DNA of 64,000 nt from Engraulis encrasicolus (taxonomy: Eukaryota > Chordata > Actinopteri > Clupeiformes > Engraulidae), in the NCBI RefSeq assembly GCF_034702125.1, contig NC_085869.1:11428123-11492122 (forward strand), given 5' to 3'. Made by a program: the position numbers and the translations under genes. The notes under the pieces are model-generated. The model had not been told where the DNA came from. It saw only the letters and a program-made list of their open reading frames with translations, and did no database searches. Shown here in pieces: positions 44,621 to 57,821 of the stretch. Numbering within the stretch: the stretch's first letter is position 1; the number at the start of each line of letters is the position of its first letter.

Positions 44621-45982
44621 CAGTGTTAATTTTGTCGACTAGACTAAGACTAAATATATTAGTCGACTAACCCTTTGAGAGTTAAATTGACTAAATTCTG
44701 ACTAACAAAAATGATCTGTGAAAGACTAAAACGAGACTAAAATGTTGAGGACTTTTAGTCGACTAACTTAACCTTTTTTTCGTAAAGCACCCCCTTACCT
44801 GTGCCCAAGACAAGCCGTGCACCCCCAACCCAAATTTCTACCTGGTATACACAGTAAAAAAAAATGGATTTAAGCGATTGATTACTATGATTCTCGGATA
44901 AGACATCAAATGAGGACCAAAACATGACTAAATTCGGTTTGTTTTGACCTAATTATAATGTTCCCAAGCTGAATTTTGGTCACAACCTCAACACAAACAA
45001 AATTCCGCGCACCCCCTGGAATCTCTGGTGCACCCCCAGGGGGTGCCCGCACCCCAGGTTAAGAACCACTGGACTAAATAATGACTAAACAAAATTGATT
45101 AGTGAAAGACTAAAAGCGACTAAGACTAAGAACTAACTTTTAGTCGACTAAATTCTGACTAACAAAAATGATTTGTGAAAGACTAAAAACGATTAAGACG
45201 TAGACTTTTTGGGGGGCTCAGACATAAATTGGTACAACCACAACTAAAGCCTATAAATTAATTGTTAATTGGTAATCAACCTTTAAAGGGACACTATGGG
45301 ATTAAAAAAATAATAATAATTACAGCTGAATCCATCCACAGACACTTATTTGAGTCATTAAATTAATGCTCTGGACCACTTTCGCAGCCCACTGTCAGAA
45401 AATACTGAATGTAACTTTTAGCAGACTGACCCTAAGAAATATTGGGGGAGAAGCTTCTCAAACAAAACAAAAAATCCCTTTATGAATACATAGCACCAGC
45501 GACATATTCACATTTGTATGCACTATTGACTGCTGGCATAGTGGGATTAAAAACATTCTCACCGAAAGCTTAGCTAGGTTAGATTTAGAGACAGGCATGA
45601 AATTGGCACATGATTCTACATAGTGTCCTTTTAAGACACAGTGTTATAAATTTGCTATTACCAGAATGGCAATAACCAAGTCCTAGTGCATTACTAAAGG
45701 CCCTGTGTGTTATTGTATTTTGACTTAAACTAAAGACTAAAATGTTTAGACTAAAACTAGACAAAAATGTTGAGGACTTTTAGTCGACTAAATAATGACT
45801 AAACAAAAATTATTTGTGAAAGACTAAAACTAGACAAAAATGTTGAGGACTTTTAGTCGACTAAATAATAACTAAACAAAAATATTTTTTGAAAGACTAA
45901 AAGCTACTAAGACTAAGAATGGACTTTGACACAAGACTAAGACTAAGACTAAATAGAAAAATGGATGACAAAATTAACACTG
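44621..45982. mobile_element. hAT-like element with internal TTTTAGTCGACTAA repeats
   Basis: TIR CAGTGTTAATTTTGTC at the left and its inverse at the right. Flanks CTATGCAT and GTATGCAT agree at 7 of 8 bases, as expected for a hAT 8-bp duplication. Inside are at least five copies of a unit with GACTTTTAGTCGACTAA, and two older insertions: a piece near 44780-45075 ending GGTTAAGAACCACTGG, and a TTAACCCC-family copy at 45631-45722. Confidence 0.65.
45631..45722 (+). repeat. TTAACCCC short-element family, partial copy
   Basis: Has TTAAGACACAGTGTTATAAA and TTACCAGAATGGCAATAACC; lies inside the hAT-like element 44621-45982. Confidence 0.6.
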
Positions 45983-48090
45983 GTATGCATTAGCCTACAG
46001 TTTTTGAGTAACTTGCCCAACACTGCCTAAAACACATATAGCCTACGGCATATAGGCCTAGCCTACTTAAAAAAATATATATATATATTATACTTAATGA
46101 TCTTGTTAGAGCATATTGAGAAATTTTGAAGACTGTGAGCAGAATAAGTTACGAACCGCAACCAAATCTACCTGGGGGAAAATTGTTGTGTTTTTTTTTG
46201 GGGTGGGGTGGGTGATGATTATAAAATAAAATAAAAACTCAGTAATAGGTGTCATATCCTATGCATATGCTGAATTGCATCTTTCCATTACATGACCTAA
46301 ACATCAGGCTTTGAAGAGATTTCCTGCTTGTAAAACACAGCCATTAGTTTAAAAAAGGGAAGCCCTTAGAGCACTACTATTAACCAGCGATTTTATTTAT
46401 CAACATCAGCCAAATGTTCCCCTTGTCAGGCTGATGGATGGTGTCTAATCGCAAATGGACACCCTACAGTGGGTACCCGTCATCAGGGAAGCCGGCAGGA
46501 GGGGACAAAGGGGTGAGTTGTCCTGGGCCCAGATGAGAGACGAGACCCAGAACTCGGTCTTCTTTACATACGTACATACACAGTGCAGGCCTATACTAAT
46601 TTCTCAACGGGGGCACCACCATGCACCAGGCGCATTCAGGGGGCGTTAGGGAGCCCTATGGGGGTGTTGAGATGGTGTTGAGATGGAGACAGCTGAGAGA
46701 GGGCGGTGCTTTGTTGACATTGGTGGGCATTAGTCTATTTTATTTTTTAATACTAAGGGGAGCGTTGGCATGCAGGCTTATGGTGAGCTTATTATTTGCT
46801 CAAAAAAGGTTGAGAACCACAGTGGGTGAGCTGAGGGGCCCTTTCCGATGACTTTGTCCCGGGCCCAGCCAAAGCTGTCAGCGGCCCTGTGCATCATTAA
46901 CAGCAGGCGTTTTTCACAAGCCAGTGGCTTCACGACTCCCTCTGAGTAGGAGCTCTGTCCATCCGGAGCAAATGAACGAGCCGAGGGGCTTGATGACTCT
47001 TCGCCTGATAACTTGGCCTCCTGAGATGTAAATAGCCCAGGGGCAGATCTAGCCATTTTGGGGCCCTAGGTGAAATATAAACATTCTTTAAACACATACA
47101 CAAAATAAGTTACCTTTGATTGGTCTTGTTGCACCCTCTGTAGAGCATTTAAGCATTTAGAGACATAAAATTGAGTCCTTTGGTGCTATTTTAGTGTTTT
47201 GTCTCATAGGCTACTGAATCTGCAATTCCTAAGATTGGTCTTTTTGTGTGTTTACTGCAGCTTGTGTGAAAGAAGGGGACCCCCAAGGCAGATTTGGTCA
47301 TGGCCCTATGTAGTGGTGATCCCAATTGGCCCAATAGTGAACAAAGAAATGTTGAGTACCCTAAAGTTTTATTGCAGAAATATCATCTATGTAGCCTGGT
47401 CCTGACCATCCCATAATACTACCATTTCATTTCGTGCGTAGCCAAGTCTCTTGACGGAAGTACGTAGGATGGTGCACGAGGCTATCATCTATGGGCCTAA
47501 TGGGCGGAATTTGTAGTTGCACTTTGAGCAATCTGCATAATTAGCTTAAATTGTAGGCCTAGGCCCTATATTGTTATGGTACAATATTTTAAATCATAGA
47601 TATCACCATGAAACTTTCTACGTATACTAGAGGATTGAGTCAATGAAAAACTTTTGAGGAACCTGGTCAAGAAGCAGTGTTGACCCGTCGATGGATAAAT
47701 ATGTTGTGCCAAAAAAGACTTGCATCCACATACAGTATGAACACACTAAAAACAGCAATATACAGTTATAAACATCACACAAAAATAATGTTCTCATCTA
47801 TACTAAATGCACTGTATCTACAAGAGCGTTATGCTGGTCTGAGGAATGGCTGTAAGGCTCGAGCTAATAATTAAAGGAAGAATGTTTTATTGTAGCAGAC
47901 CTTATCTTATACACAACAATAAACCATTCGCAGTTCATGAGGATGAAGAGCAAAAAGATAATGAGACTGAAGAAAATGACAAAAAAAGGATGAAGATGAC
48001 GAAGGCTATATGTGGTGGTTCTAAATGTGTTTGTTGATACACGTGAACGCGCAAAACGGAGGGGAAGGGGTAAGGCGTAGTCTAAGGGGT
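45983..48090. other. Gene-free stretch with diverged repeats
   Basis: Holds the family B composite. 47378-47620 (ATTGCAGAAATATCATCTAT, ATAGATATCACCATGAAACT) is an inverted relative of 50498-50648, so both are copies of one more repeat. Confidence 0.5.
46484..46893. mobile_element. Diverged family B relative, composite
   Basis: Left part GGCAGGAGGGGACAAAGGGG and right part CCAAAGCTGTCAGCGGCCCTG are inverse versions of family B ends, with about 300 bases between them. Possibly two elements or one carrying an insertion. Confidence 0.4.
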
Positions 48091-48251
48091 GAAATGGAAT
48101 TCACCCTTGGTCATTGTCATGCTGGTAACATGCAAATTTATAACGCTGTGTCTTAACGGGTGAATGGATTGGGCACTTCTTTTGAAATACATTATTGGTT
48201 TGTCTGTTGATGGTTTGTTGAAGAACCAGTTTCGTGTTAGCACTATGGTAG

Positions 48252-49350
48252 CCCCTTAATGCACGCCGTACCTCCTGTGGCACATTTTAATAGACATTGA
48301 AAGTTACAGTCAATCCGCTTCACTTTTTTCACATTTTATTATCTTACAGCCTTATTCCAAATGCTACAAATGAATCTCTGTTGTCAAAATCCTACACAAA
48401 TTATTCCATAATGACCATGTGAAAAACAAGTTGTCTTGACAGTTTTGAAAATTTATAAAAATAAAAAACAAAGAAATCATGATGCACTTTTTTGGTAAAA
48501 TTCACTTGTTTACCACCACACATGCTTAACACCATCTAAAGCAAATTTGCTTATCTTGGTTTCATCAGACCACACGGCATGGTTCCAGTGATCCATATCC
48601 TTGGTCTGTTCGTCTCTCTTGAGACCAAGATAAACAAATTTGCTTTAGATGCGTCAAGTATGTGTGGTGGTAAACAAGTGAGTTTTACACAAAAAGTGCA
48701 TCATCTGGCTTGTCAAGCATGGTAGTGGGACTGGCATCGTTTGGGGATGTATGAATGCCGTCAACATTGGAAATCTGAATTACATCTAAAGAAGCATGCA
48801 CGTCGACATGCACTGCGACTACAGAAGCAGATCATGATACTCTCCATAGGATTTAATTCAAAACTCACAGCCATCTATTTTAGCCAGGTGCAGACTCAAA
48901 ATATACAATTTCAATGTACTGAAAGGTTGAAACACACACCGATGACCTCCCTTTTAATCCCTTTTCATTTTGAAATGAAAAAATGAATGTAGTTACTGCC
49001 AAAGGTGGTTCTACAAAGTATTAAGCAAAGGCTGTGAATACTTTTGTAAAAATGATTTCTTTGTTTTTTATTTGTATACATTTTCAAAACTGTCAAGACA
49101 ACTTGTTTTTCACATGATCATAATGGAATGATTTGTGTAGGATTTTGACAACAGAGATTCATTTGTAGCATTTGGAATGTAAGATAATAAAATGTGAAAA
49201 AAGTGAAGCGCTGCGAGTACTTTCCGGATTGACTGTAACTATAGTAATACACTACTATGACAGTTCACAGGGCCTTTGGTAATACATTACGACTTGGTCA
49301 TTGCCATTCTGGTAACAGCTAATTTATAATGCCGTGTCTTAAGGGGTTAA
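48252..49350 (-). repeat. TTAACCCC short-element family copy split by the TIR element 48308-49235
   Basis: Left part CCCCTTAATGCACGCCGTAC..., right part GACTTGGTCATTGCCATTCT...CTTAAGGGGTTAA. The two parts join to a normal-length copy if the Tc1-type element is removed. A further partial copy is at 48100-48166. Confidence 0.7.
48308..49235. mobile_element. Tc1/mariner-type TIR element with about 190-bp terminal inverted repeats
   Basis: Begins CAGTCAATCCGCTTCACTTT and ends with an inverted copy (...GGATTGACTG), TA on both sides. TIRs extend about 190 bases, to the AACAAAGAAATCAT motif on both sides. The centre has scraps resembling the Tc1 GGSIMVWG region (GTGGGACTGGCATCGTTTGG) but no intact ORF. 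It sits inside a copy of the TTAACCCC short repeat (48252-49350). Confidence 0.75.
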
Positions 49351-49464
49351 ACTACGGAAAGAGCAACTCAGTTGTTCTACAAAAACTAGGCCTACACCTC
49401 AAAGACCATTATTGGTTTTCACCTTTTGTATGATGGAGAGTTGTTTAGAGTCACCCATATGCCC

Positions 49465-49642
<178 letters not shown>

Positions 49643-50119
49643 CGTGTGTGCGTGCATGTAGGCTACTGTAGTTATTCTGCATGTTGGATAATGAAAATCC
49701 GCTACAATCTGATTGTGCTCCAAAACGTTCTGCTTTAGATGTGCTGTTTTAGACAATAAATCCCTTCCTCAGACCAGTAAATAACTCTTGTATAGTTATT
49801 TTGTGTTTGTGTACACAGGAATATCCTAAATAGTCATGCTACACTGCATGTGTGCGTGCATGAGGTAGGCCTATACATAGGTACTGTATGTACGTAATAG
49901 CCTATAGGCCTATAAATCACACAGGGCAATTTCCATAATCTATCCAGGTCAAAACTCACTCTTGACCAGGTTCCTCAGAAGTTTTCCCCCAACTCAACCG
50001 CCAAGTAGGCCTACATATATTTTACCCCCAGACAAAATATTTTGAGCCCGTCTTTTTAACTATATAAAGGTGATTTTGTGTGTATGCAAAATAGCGCGTA
50101 ATTGATGATGTACAGTATG

Positions 50120-50404
50120 CAAGGCCAGATTAACATGGCTCGGGGCCGCTAGGCTACAGGTTGTTGTGGGGCCCCCTGAAAGGCAAATTTCGCAGGACAA
50201 TTACATAGACAATGTCATAATTACGAGCTAGGAATTGAGGGAAACTTGTCTACCAACTGTACTGAACACAACAGGTACATTTTTCAATGTTGCATTGGGT
50301 CAAAATTCTGCCTTTTTTTCACTTCTGGCTAATCAGTGGCCCCCTTGGCAGGTCGGGGCCCCTAGGCTGCAGCCCTATTTTGCCTGTGCGTTAATCCGGC
50401 CCTG
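50120..50404. mobile_element. Family A short element, dispersed copy
   Basis: Starts CAAGGCCAGATTAACATGG and ends GTTAATCCGGCCCTG (imperfect TIR). Flanks share GTATG. Body resembles the family A copies in zc3h15 intron 6. Confidence 0.5.
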
Positions 50405-50649
50405 GATGTATGCCTTCATATGCATATCTAAACATCAAAGTACAAAAAACAAGGATTTTTTTTCTTCTCTCGTCATCAGTAATCAACTGAGAAAGTTTCA
50501 TGGTGATATCTATGATTTCATTTTTGTAGCCTATTCACCTGTAGTAGTCTAACAATATGCTAATTATGTAAATTGCTCAAAGTGCAAGCTAAATTCAAGC
50601 TAAGTTCCACCCATTCGGCCCACGATATTTCTGCAATAAAACTTTAGTG

Positions 50650-53600
50650 TCAACATTTCCGGGTTCATGAAATCCCGACTAGACTAGGCAATTGCCTAGG
50701 TTTGCCTAATGTGGGACTGCCTCTGTGAAGGCCTACAAAACGTTGGGCTTGATATTAACTTTTTGCTCACCGTCTGCTCACTGGCCAGGTTGACTAGTAG
50801 TATTCTGGAGACATTCAGCCTTTCAACTAGCCACAGTTTTGTTGTCAGTATTTTCAGAAGTATTTTCTTTACCATGATACATCTAAGCTCAGAAAATTAA
50901 GTATTATAGCAAAATGATTAGGGCCAGAACAGTGTGTGAAATTAATTAACCTATAGGCCTATTAGACAAATAGAGTCTGAATTATCTTTCTTGAACTTGA
51001 ACATAACACAAGGGGCAAAAAACAGGATTGGCTACAGAGATATGTCATACCCAAGAATAAGTTAAGTAACTGCCAAAGCGGCAAGCGAGACTGAACTCAT
51101 TACCAGCCACGGTTAAGTTTTAGCCATTTGGGCCAGTTGGCAGGTGCCAGTCTCAAGCCCTGGTTGCTATGGACAAGTCTGATTTAGCCCACTTACTTTT
51201 CAGTGTGAATTTATAAATCGCCTACGTGGGGGAAAAAAAGATATAGCCTACTGGCAGTTAGTTATAGGCCTATTATATGAATACCATCAGAGTCCCTTGG
51301 AAATGTATTATCATTTTCCTGATTCAGCATCACATTGACATTAACATTGTGGTATCCCAAGTAGGGTTGTAAGTTTATGGGCTGTAGGCTACAGTCACTG
51401 ACTTGTACAAGTCAGTGGCTACAGTTGTACAACAGTAGAAGGGGAAAAACAATATGGGTATGAAACACACAGTTCAACAGCTAAAACTTCAAGATCATAT
51501 GAAATTCACAGCTCATAATTTGTCTTTGGCAGAGAGACACATTTTATTAGCCTACAGATTAGTCAACAAAATGTGGAGGAGCGATATATATACATATATA
51601 TGTTCATAATGGTGAATCATTTATACCAATACATTAAATATTCATCCACACATCCTTCAATATTTATGTCATGATGCTGTAAAGTATTTTAATGACTTGT
51701 TCTCCACGTATCACAATGAGTAAAGAAGCCAAGTTAGTCAGGCTGTAACACAAGGAGGCACCAGGGGGCAGTGTGTAGGTATGTATGGACATGACCAGTT
51801 ATTATAGTGTGGCAGATTGTGTTGTAAGGCTATGGGAAATGACTCAGAGGTTTTGGGTGCCTCCAACTGTTTCTGCAGAGCATATTCGCCAAGAACTAAT
51901 ACTATAAACTTTTACAAATTCAGACACATTTGTCCTAAGGGAGACGTTTAAAACTGCTTTTATGAATTACAACGTGGAGCCCGATGATGTATTGTAATAT
52001 CTTAAAACTCAAAATAATTATTAATAAATATTGATCCTATCTGAACTTTTTATAATGCTACCAAATTAGCCTTGGGAATCGATTCCCCCCAAGTATTACG
52101 CATATTTTTTTGACATATCCCATTAATAGGCCTACTATGATTTTCTCTCCCCAAAGCGCGACAGCTGCCGTTTTTATGAGAAGGCATCGAGAATTAAGAG
52201 TCACTTTGACTAAGAGATTGCCTGGCTTTATACTCCAGGTTTTATATCACAGATTACCGTAAACATAACAGTTAGTGCCAAGAAAGACTTGGAGGGAGCT
52301 AAGGGGAAAGCTGTTCCAGTGAAGTGAGTGAGTAGGCCTATGTATTGTCTTGTGTTGTGTGGTCTTCATCGGGCAGACGAGACGGTGAAGGACATATAGC
52401 CCGCAGCTGTTCTTGGTCAGAGGGAAACTGAGGGGAGCCCTGAGGCTGCAGGTGAGTGTGTTTCAGTAATGCACTGAGCAGAGTTGTGTAAACTACAAGT
52501 ACTACTCTTACAGGCCTATTATAGGCCTACTGTGACTCTAATGGTATAGAACACTCGTCTGCTATGTGGCTGACCCAGGTTCGATTCTGGCCCGTGTCCT
52601 TGCCAACCCTTCCCCGTCTCTCTCTCCCCACTTGCTTCCCGTCATAGTCTTCACTGTCGTGTCTTGGAATAAGGCACATATAAGGCAAAAAGCCCAAAAA
52701 ATATTTTTAAAAAGAAGTACTCTTACAGATGTTATTACAACACTAGGTATGGTATTAGGCTACATAGTTATTCAACGTTGTAATATTATAGCCTACTCAT
52801 GTTGTAATTGCATACTGTCAGAGTAGGCCTATTCTTCTTTATACAACTCTGCTGAGCAGGAGAAGATGAAAAGGACGGCACAGAAGACAGACTGCTAACT
52901 TTTAACCTCTGCATTCGTTTTTATTGAATGGAATATGAAAAGGTAATCATGCATAATAACATAAATTAGTTAATATGTAAAGGGCTATTATAGTTCCAGG
53001 GTTTCTGGTTCAATATCTGACACCGCCAGTCGGATAGGGGGAGTGATTCATCAGCGCTCTCCCCTTCCTCCACCATGACGGGTACCACTGTTCCCTTCGG
53101 AACACCTGTTAGGCTGCCTCAGTGCATGGAGTAAGGCATAAATGCAATTTTGCTGTGTGCTGCGTTGGGCCACATGTGTCACAATGACAATGGGGCTGTC
53201 CCAGTGGAACTGTCACTTTCACAACATAACATAAAACATAACAGAAACAGCACGAACACAGCAAAAATAATTATTTAAAAAAATAGGACAATATGAAACT
53301 AATCCTGTAAGCCAGGGAACATGAAGTGAATGTATCCTTAAAAGTCAGTTGAAGCTAAATGTGCCCTTTCCATATAGGTGAATGAGGACTGACTGCTGTG
53401 TGTGGGAAGAACACCGTGCTCATCTTGGTTTCCGTCCATTCACCGTCCTCATGACTCATGAATTCTTGGACATCTTAAGGAACAGAACCACAGTAAAGAC
53501 TGAAATACCTGGGTGCAAAATTACAACTTTTGCGTTTGCTGGGTAAGCATTCATTCTGAAAATACATGTGCAGGGTAAAGGGAAGGGAAAGGCAGTCCAT

Positions 53601-53730
53601 TGCTTATAAGAGATCGGTAGGCTATCATTTTATTTGAGACTATAGGAAGCAGAAACACCACTCAAAGTGGGTGCATGGTAGCCAGGCCGTGCCCTCCTAG
53701 TGACTCGACACCTTCAGCATTGCTACTAGT
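50650..53730. other. Gene-free stretch
   Basis: Only the SINE at 52535 was recognised. AGGCCTA motifs are frequent here and elsewhere. No exon seen. Confidence 0.7.
52535..52700 (+). mobile_element. tRNA-derived SINE
   Basis: A-box-like segment AATGGTATAGAACACTCGTC, B box GGTTCGATTCT at 52579-52589, then CCCCGTCTCTCTCTCCCCAC, TTGCTTCCCGTCATAGTC and an A-rich tail. Same family as the copy at 13395. Confidence 0.7.
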
Positions 53731-54053
53731 CAGGGCTGTGTTTCCCAAAAACCCTTAAGTAGTACTTAAGCCTAAGTAGTACTAGGTTACTATGAGGGGC
53801 CGCCTAGGCAATACACCACATCACTAAAAGCTTAAGCATAAAATGATTGTATAGGCCTATGTACAATATTTTTTTCTCACACATGCAAATAAAATGGTTG
53901 CCCTAAGGGCATTCGCAAGGTAAAACAGTGTATGTATAGACTTTTAGTGATGATGTAAGACCTATTTCTAATATATTGCCAAGGCGCCCCCTCCTACCTA
54001 AGTGCTACTTAGGCTTAAGTACTACTTAACGTTTTTTGGGAAACGCAGCCTTG
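53731..54053. mobile_element. Hairpin MITE with TTAAGTAGTACTTAAG subrepeats
   Basis: Left end CAGGGCTGTGTTTCCCAAAA, right end inverse (GGGAAACGCAGCCTTG). Arms about 50 bases contain TAAGTAGTACTTAAGCCTAA. No clear target duplication. A common type of fish repeat. Confidence 0.55.
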
Positions 54054-54257
54054 GTCAAGAGCAATGCAAGTACTTTCTGAGCTCCTGAAAAAAACGGGAA
54101 CTCCTCCCACTTTGTCGGGACCAAACAACCCTTAGCAAACCAAGGCAGGCGGGTCAACCATGCCGCTTGGGAAATGTTAATTGTTATGCTCTTTGTCAGA
54201 CCAAGTCTCGAAAAAGAAATTTGAAAGTCAATGATAATCAGGCTCGGTGCATGGTAC

Positions 54258-54385
54258 CAGGACCGCTGACAGCTTTGGCCGTGCCCAGGTCATCTGAAAA
54301 GGCCCCCTAGCCCAATAGATACAATGTAATCGCTCCCTGGGCCCTGGACAACTGTCCCCTTTGTCCGCCCCTGTCAGCACCCCTG
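54258..54385. mobile_element. hAT-like short element, family B, perfect 8-bp duplication
   Basis: Starts CAGGACCGCTGACAG and ends CTGTCAGCACCCCTG (inverted match). Flanked on both sides by CATGGTAC (54250-54257, 54386-54393), a perfect 8-bp target duplication. Body includes AGCCCAATAGATACAATGTA. Confidence 0.75.
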
Positions 54386-54864
54386 CATGGTACCATCAAA
54401 ATGACTTCAGAATGGAATATTTTCCCTCCTCTGGCTGAGATATGGGCCCACAGAAGTCCCCTGGGTTGCCATAATATATCACGAGCCATTACTTACAGCC
54501 CCCAACAAATCACAAAGTGAACAAACAATCAAGTAAATAAATAAATGGAGCTTAATTTGATTGTTGTGCATTAACATAAAACCATACTACTGAATGAAAT
54601 GACCGAGCCATTCATTCAAAGGTCTGGCAATATATACTGGAGAAAATCAGTCAGGCTGATTTTATGGCGCAGTAAATTATATCCGGTGGCTTTTGTGTAT
54701 GCAGAGACTTCCACACCAACACTGAATAACCAAGGCAGGGCTTGGTAAAAAAAAAAAAAGATCAACAAAGTCCCATAAAATATCTGGAGAGACTGGTGTG
54801 CTTTAAAAGCCTGGCGCGTATGAATGCAAATGCTCCTGTGCAGCAGGTAGGCCTACACTCTGTT

Positions 54865-55474
54865 CAAGGCCAGATTTATGCCGTGTCCAGACCAAGAGCG
54901 AACTACGCTGCCTGGTAGCGTGGGTAGCAGAAAAAGTTTCGCCTTGAATACGCTGTATTCGCTCGAGACGCAGCATTGACATGTTTGATGCAGCTAATCA
55001 CATAACGGCTCTGGCTTGACAGCCTGGGTCATTCGGAGATATGAACGTTCCGATTGGTTGCCGCCGAACAGCGTCAGAGCGAATTCGCCTGCGATTAGAT
55101 TTAGTTTAATCTTCAAAATTCGCTCTGGTAGCGCAAGAAGCTTCGCTCCTGGCGAATTCGCTTTGGTAGCGCAGGTCGCGTGCCCTCCATAGAGAAATAA
55201 TGACTTCCGTCGCTTCGTTTGCTCCGTTCGCTCTTGGTCTGTACACGGCATAAGATGTCATGGGGCCCCTACGCTAAAAACAAGCCTCGACAGTGTCATA
55301 ATTACAAGCTTGGAATTAAGGATGACATGTCTACCAACTGCGCTAATCAAGACACGTGATTTTTTTTTTCTCCATATTACTGCAATTTGTCACTTGTGGC
55401 CAATCAGGGGGCCCCAGGAAGGTGGGGGGCCCTAGGCTGCACCCATATCTAGCCAGTGCATTAATCCGGCCCTG
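54865..55474. mobile_element. Family A short element split by another transposon
   Basis: Starts CAAGGCCAGATTTA and ends TTAATCCGGCCCTG like the 50120 copy, but is interrupted after 13 bases by a 372-bp TIR element (54879-55250). Confidence 0.5.
54879..55250. mobile_element. TIR element nested in a family A copy
   Basis: Left TGCCGTGTCCAGACCAAGAG and right CTTGGTCTGTACACGGCA are inverted matches with one mismatch; TA on both sides. Body is rich in GAATTCGC and GGTAGCG repeats. Superfamily unclear (Tc1/mariner or Harbinger). Confidence 0.65.
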
Positions 55475-55809
55475 CGCATATGAATGCAAATGTGCAGCAG
55501 GTACACTCTGTTTACCACTTTGCTTTTAAAAGCAAACTTTGCCAGTGCAGAACACAAAGTAGGGCCAGTGTTCACTGAGACACTGTAAACACTGTTATCA
55601 GGAGGTGATACACTCTCATTGTTTAGCTCTATATTGTCTGCAAACTCTTCACATCTCAGATGGCCTGCTGTGCATACAGCCAGCGCCAGTGTTGTATTTT
55701 TGTGTTTTTATTTTTGCCTATGATCTGCATCCTGCACCTTAGAATCATCCTGTTGCCGTAGCATCTCCATACAAGGGGAAAAAATAAAGCTCCCTCGTTT
55801 CATGCAGAG

Positions 55810-55887
<78 letters not shown>

Positions 55888-55891
55888 ATGA

Positions 55892-55969
<78 letters not shown>

Positions 55970-56044
55970 TAGAGAGAGAGAGAAAGTAAGAAAGAAAGAA
56001 AGAAAGAAAGAGAGAGAATGAAAGAAAGAGAGAGAGAATGAAAG

Positions 56045-56104
<60 letters not shown>
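55810..56104. repeat. (GA)n / (GAAA)n compound microsatellite
   Basis: GA ends with a long GAAA core and several AGAGAGAATGAAA inserts. Confidence 0.95.
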
Positions 56105-56105
<1 letters not shown>

Positions 56106-56638
56106 AGACTTTACAGATGTTCTAATCAACCTGTCAGTGTGTTGTAAAAGCCTGAATCTGACTCATAATTTTTGTGGGCTTTAGTGCTCCATGGTTGGCA
56201 TTTAAATGATATCCATGGTTGGAGCAGTCAGCGCACAAAAGACGGCTGGCTTCTCTTTGTGACATGCAGGCACCATGGGGACGGCAGGGTTGGGCAGGGG
56301 AGGCTGAGGAGAGCTTTCCATCAAAATAATACAATGACGGGGCGGCCAAGTGACTCAAGTGTGCAGAAGATATCACAACACTGACACTCCACTGAGGGAT
56401 TTTAGTTGTAGCAATCTTGCCTTCATTGCAAAGTTTGGAGTCTTTTGTTTTCTGAAATTGACAGCCTCACAGAAAGGTACCATTTTAGATATCTGTGTGG
56501 TTATGAATTTTCATTCTCTTAGTTACTCATCACACTCGCAATAAATGATACTTATCTGAATTGGAGGGGTTTACTCAGGTTATATGTAGTAGTACAACAG
56601 TATGAAAAAGATATCATCTACTGTACATAATACATCTA

Positions 56639-57821
56639 CAACCCCAACTCCGGTGAGGTTGGGACGTTCGGTAAACTGAGAATAAAATCAAAATGCTATC
56701 ATTTTCAAAACATTCAATACATATGTACTCATTTCTAATTTGATAACTGCAACACGTCTCAAATAAGTTGGGACGGGGATCAGTGAAATGTTAAAAACAT
56801 CCAAATAAGATAAAACAACAAGGAAGAACATTTCAAAATGAATTGTACTGATGAACAATTTGAGTGTCCAGGTATAAGACAATCACAGAGAGGCTGAGTC
56901 ACTCAGAATTAAAGATGCAGAGGCAACAATTAGTTATTAGCCTACATAAAGTTTTGAATTCCCTTGATTTACCGTGATTGAGTTTATATAAGACATATTT
57001 TTGTCATTAAAATAATTGCATAGGTTCATGACATCATGAAATATATATTGGCTGTAGTCTCACTCTAGCACTCCGAGAATTACAGCTAGTGAAAACAATG
57101 AAAATGTGCTACAATGAAAATTGGCCATGCAATTTGTGTTAGTGCTAACTTCAAAAGTCAGCCTCCATGATGGCATGGGGGTGCAGTAGTACGTTGGTTA
57201 AGCTGTTCTAACTCACCTGTAGAATTGAATACAGTACTGAATGATATAAATGGGTTTTAAACAGCATGAAAAGCCATTCATGCATTGTATTTTGAAGGGA
57301 TATCTTCGATTACTTCCACATAGTAAGGACAAATTGCATTCTCTACTATGTTTTAACAGTTTAACTCCAACATAAGGTCCAGCAGGACATAAAATGGCTG
57401 GCTTTTGGTCAAGACCTGTCACACTGTAAGCACTACAGAAAGGAAAACATTGCAAAACATGACAAGGAATACACCTACCATTTAAGCTGTTGAAATCATA
57501 TCCAAGATAGGAATCAACACTGTTTTTATATAAAATCATCTCATCGGTTAATGCTATTAAGTGTTGTCCTTTGTTTTGTTTTTAGTCTTCCTCGACATTT
57601 GCTGCCTTTTATTGTCCCCGTCCCAACTCTTTTGAGACGCGTTGGATTTACATATTCATGAATATCCCCCAAAACAATAATTTTGGTCAGTTTTGATGGC
57701 TGACATGTTTTCTTTGTACCGTTCCTCAGCTAATGTCAGAACCAGACTTTTTGAAAATGGCAGTATTTTGTTATTATTCACAATTAACCTTGCGTCCCAA
57801 CTTCTATGGAGTTGGGGTTTG
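56639..57821. mobile_element. TIR DNA transposon, TA target, non-autonomous
   Basis: Left end CAACCCCAACTCCGGTGAGG, right end inverse (...GGAGTTGGGGTTTG), TA on both sides. The internal GTTGGGACGGGGATCAG matches CCCCGTCCCAACTCTT near the right end, making subterminal inverted repeats. No transposase ORF. The end sequence recalls a very common fish repeat; superfamily is assigned only from the TA duplication. Confidence 0.65.
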
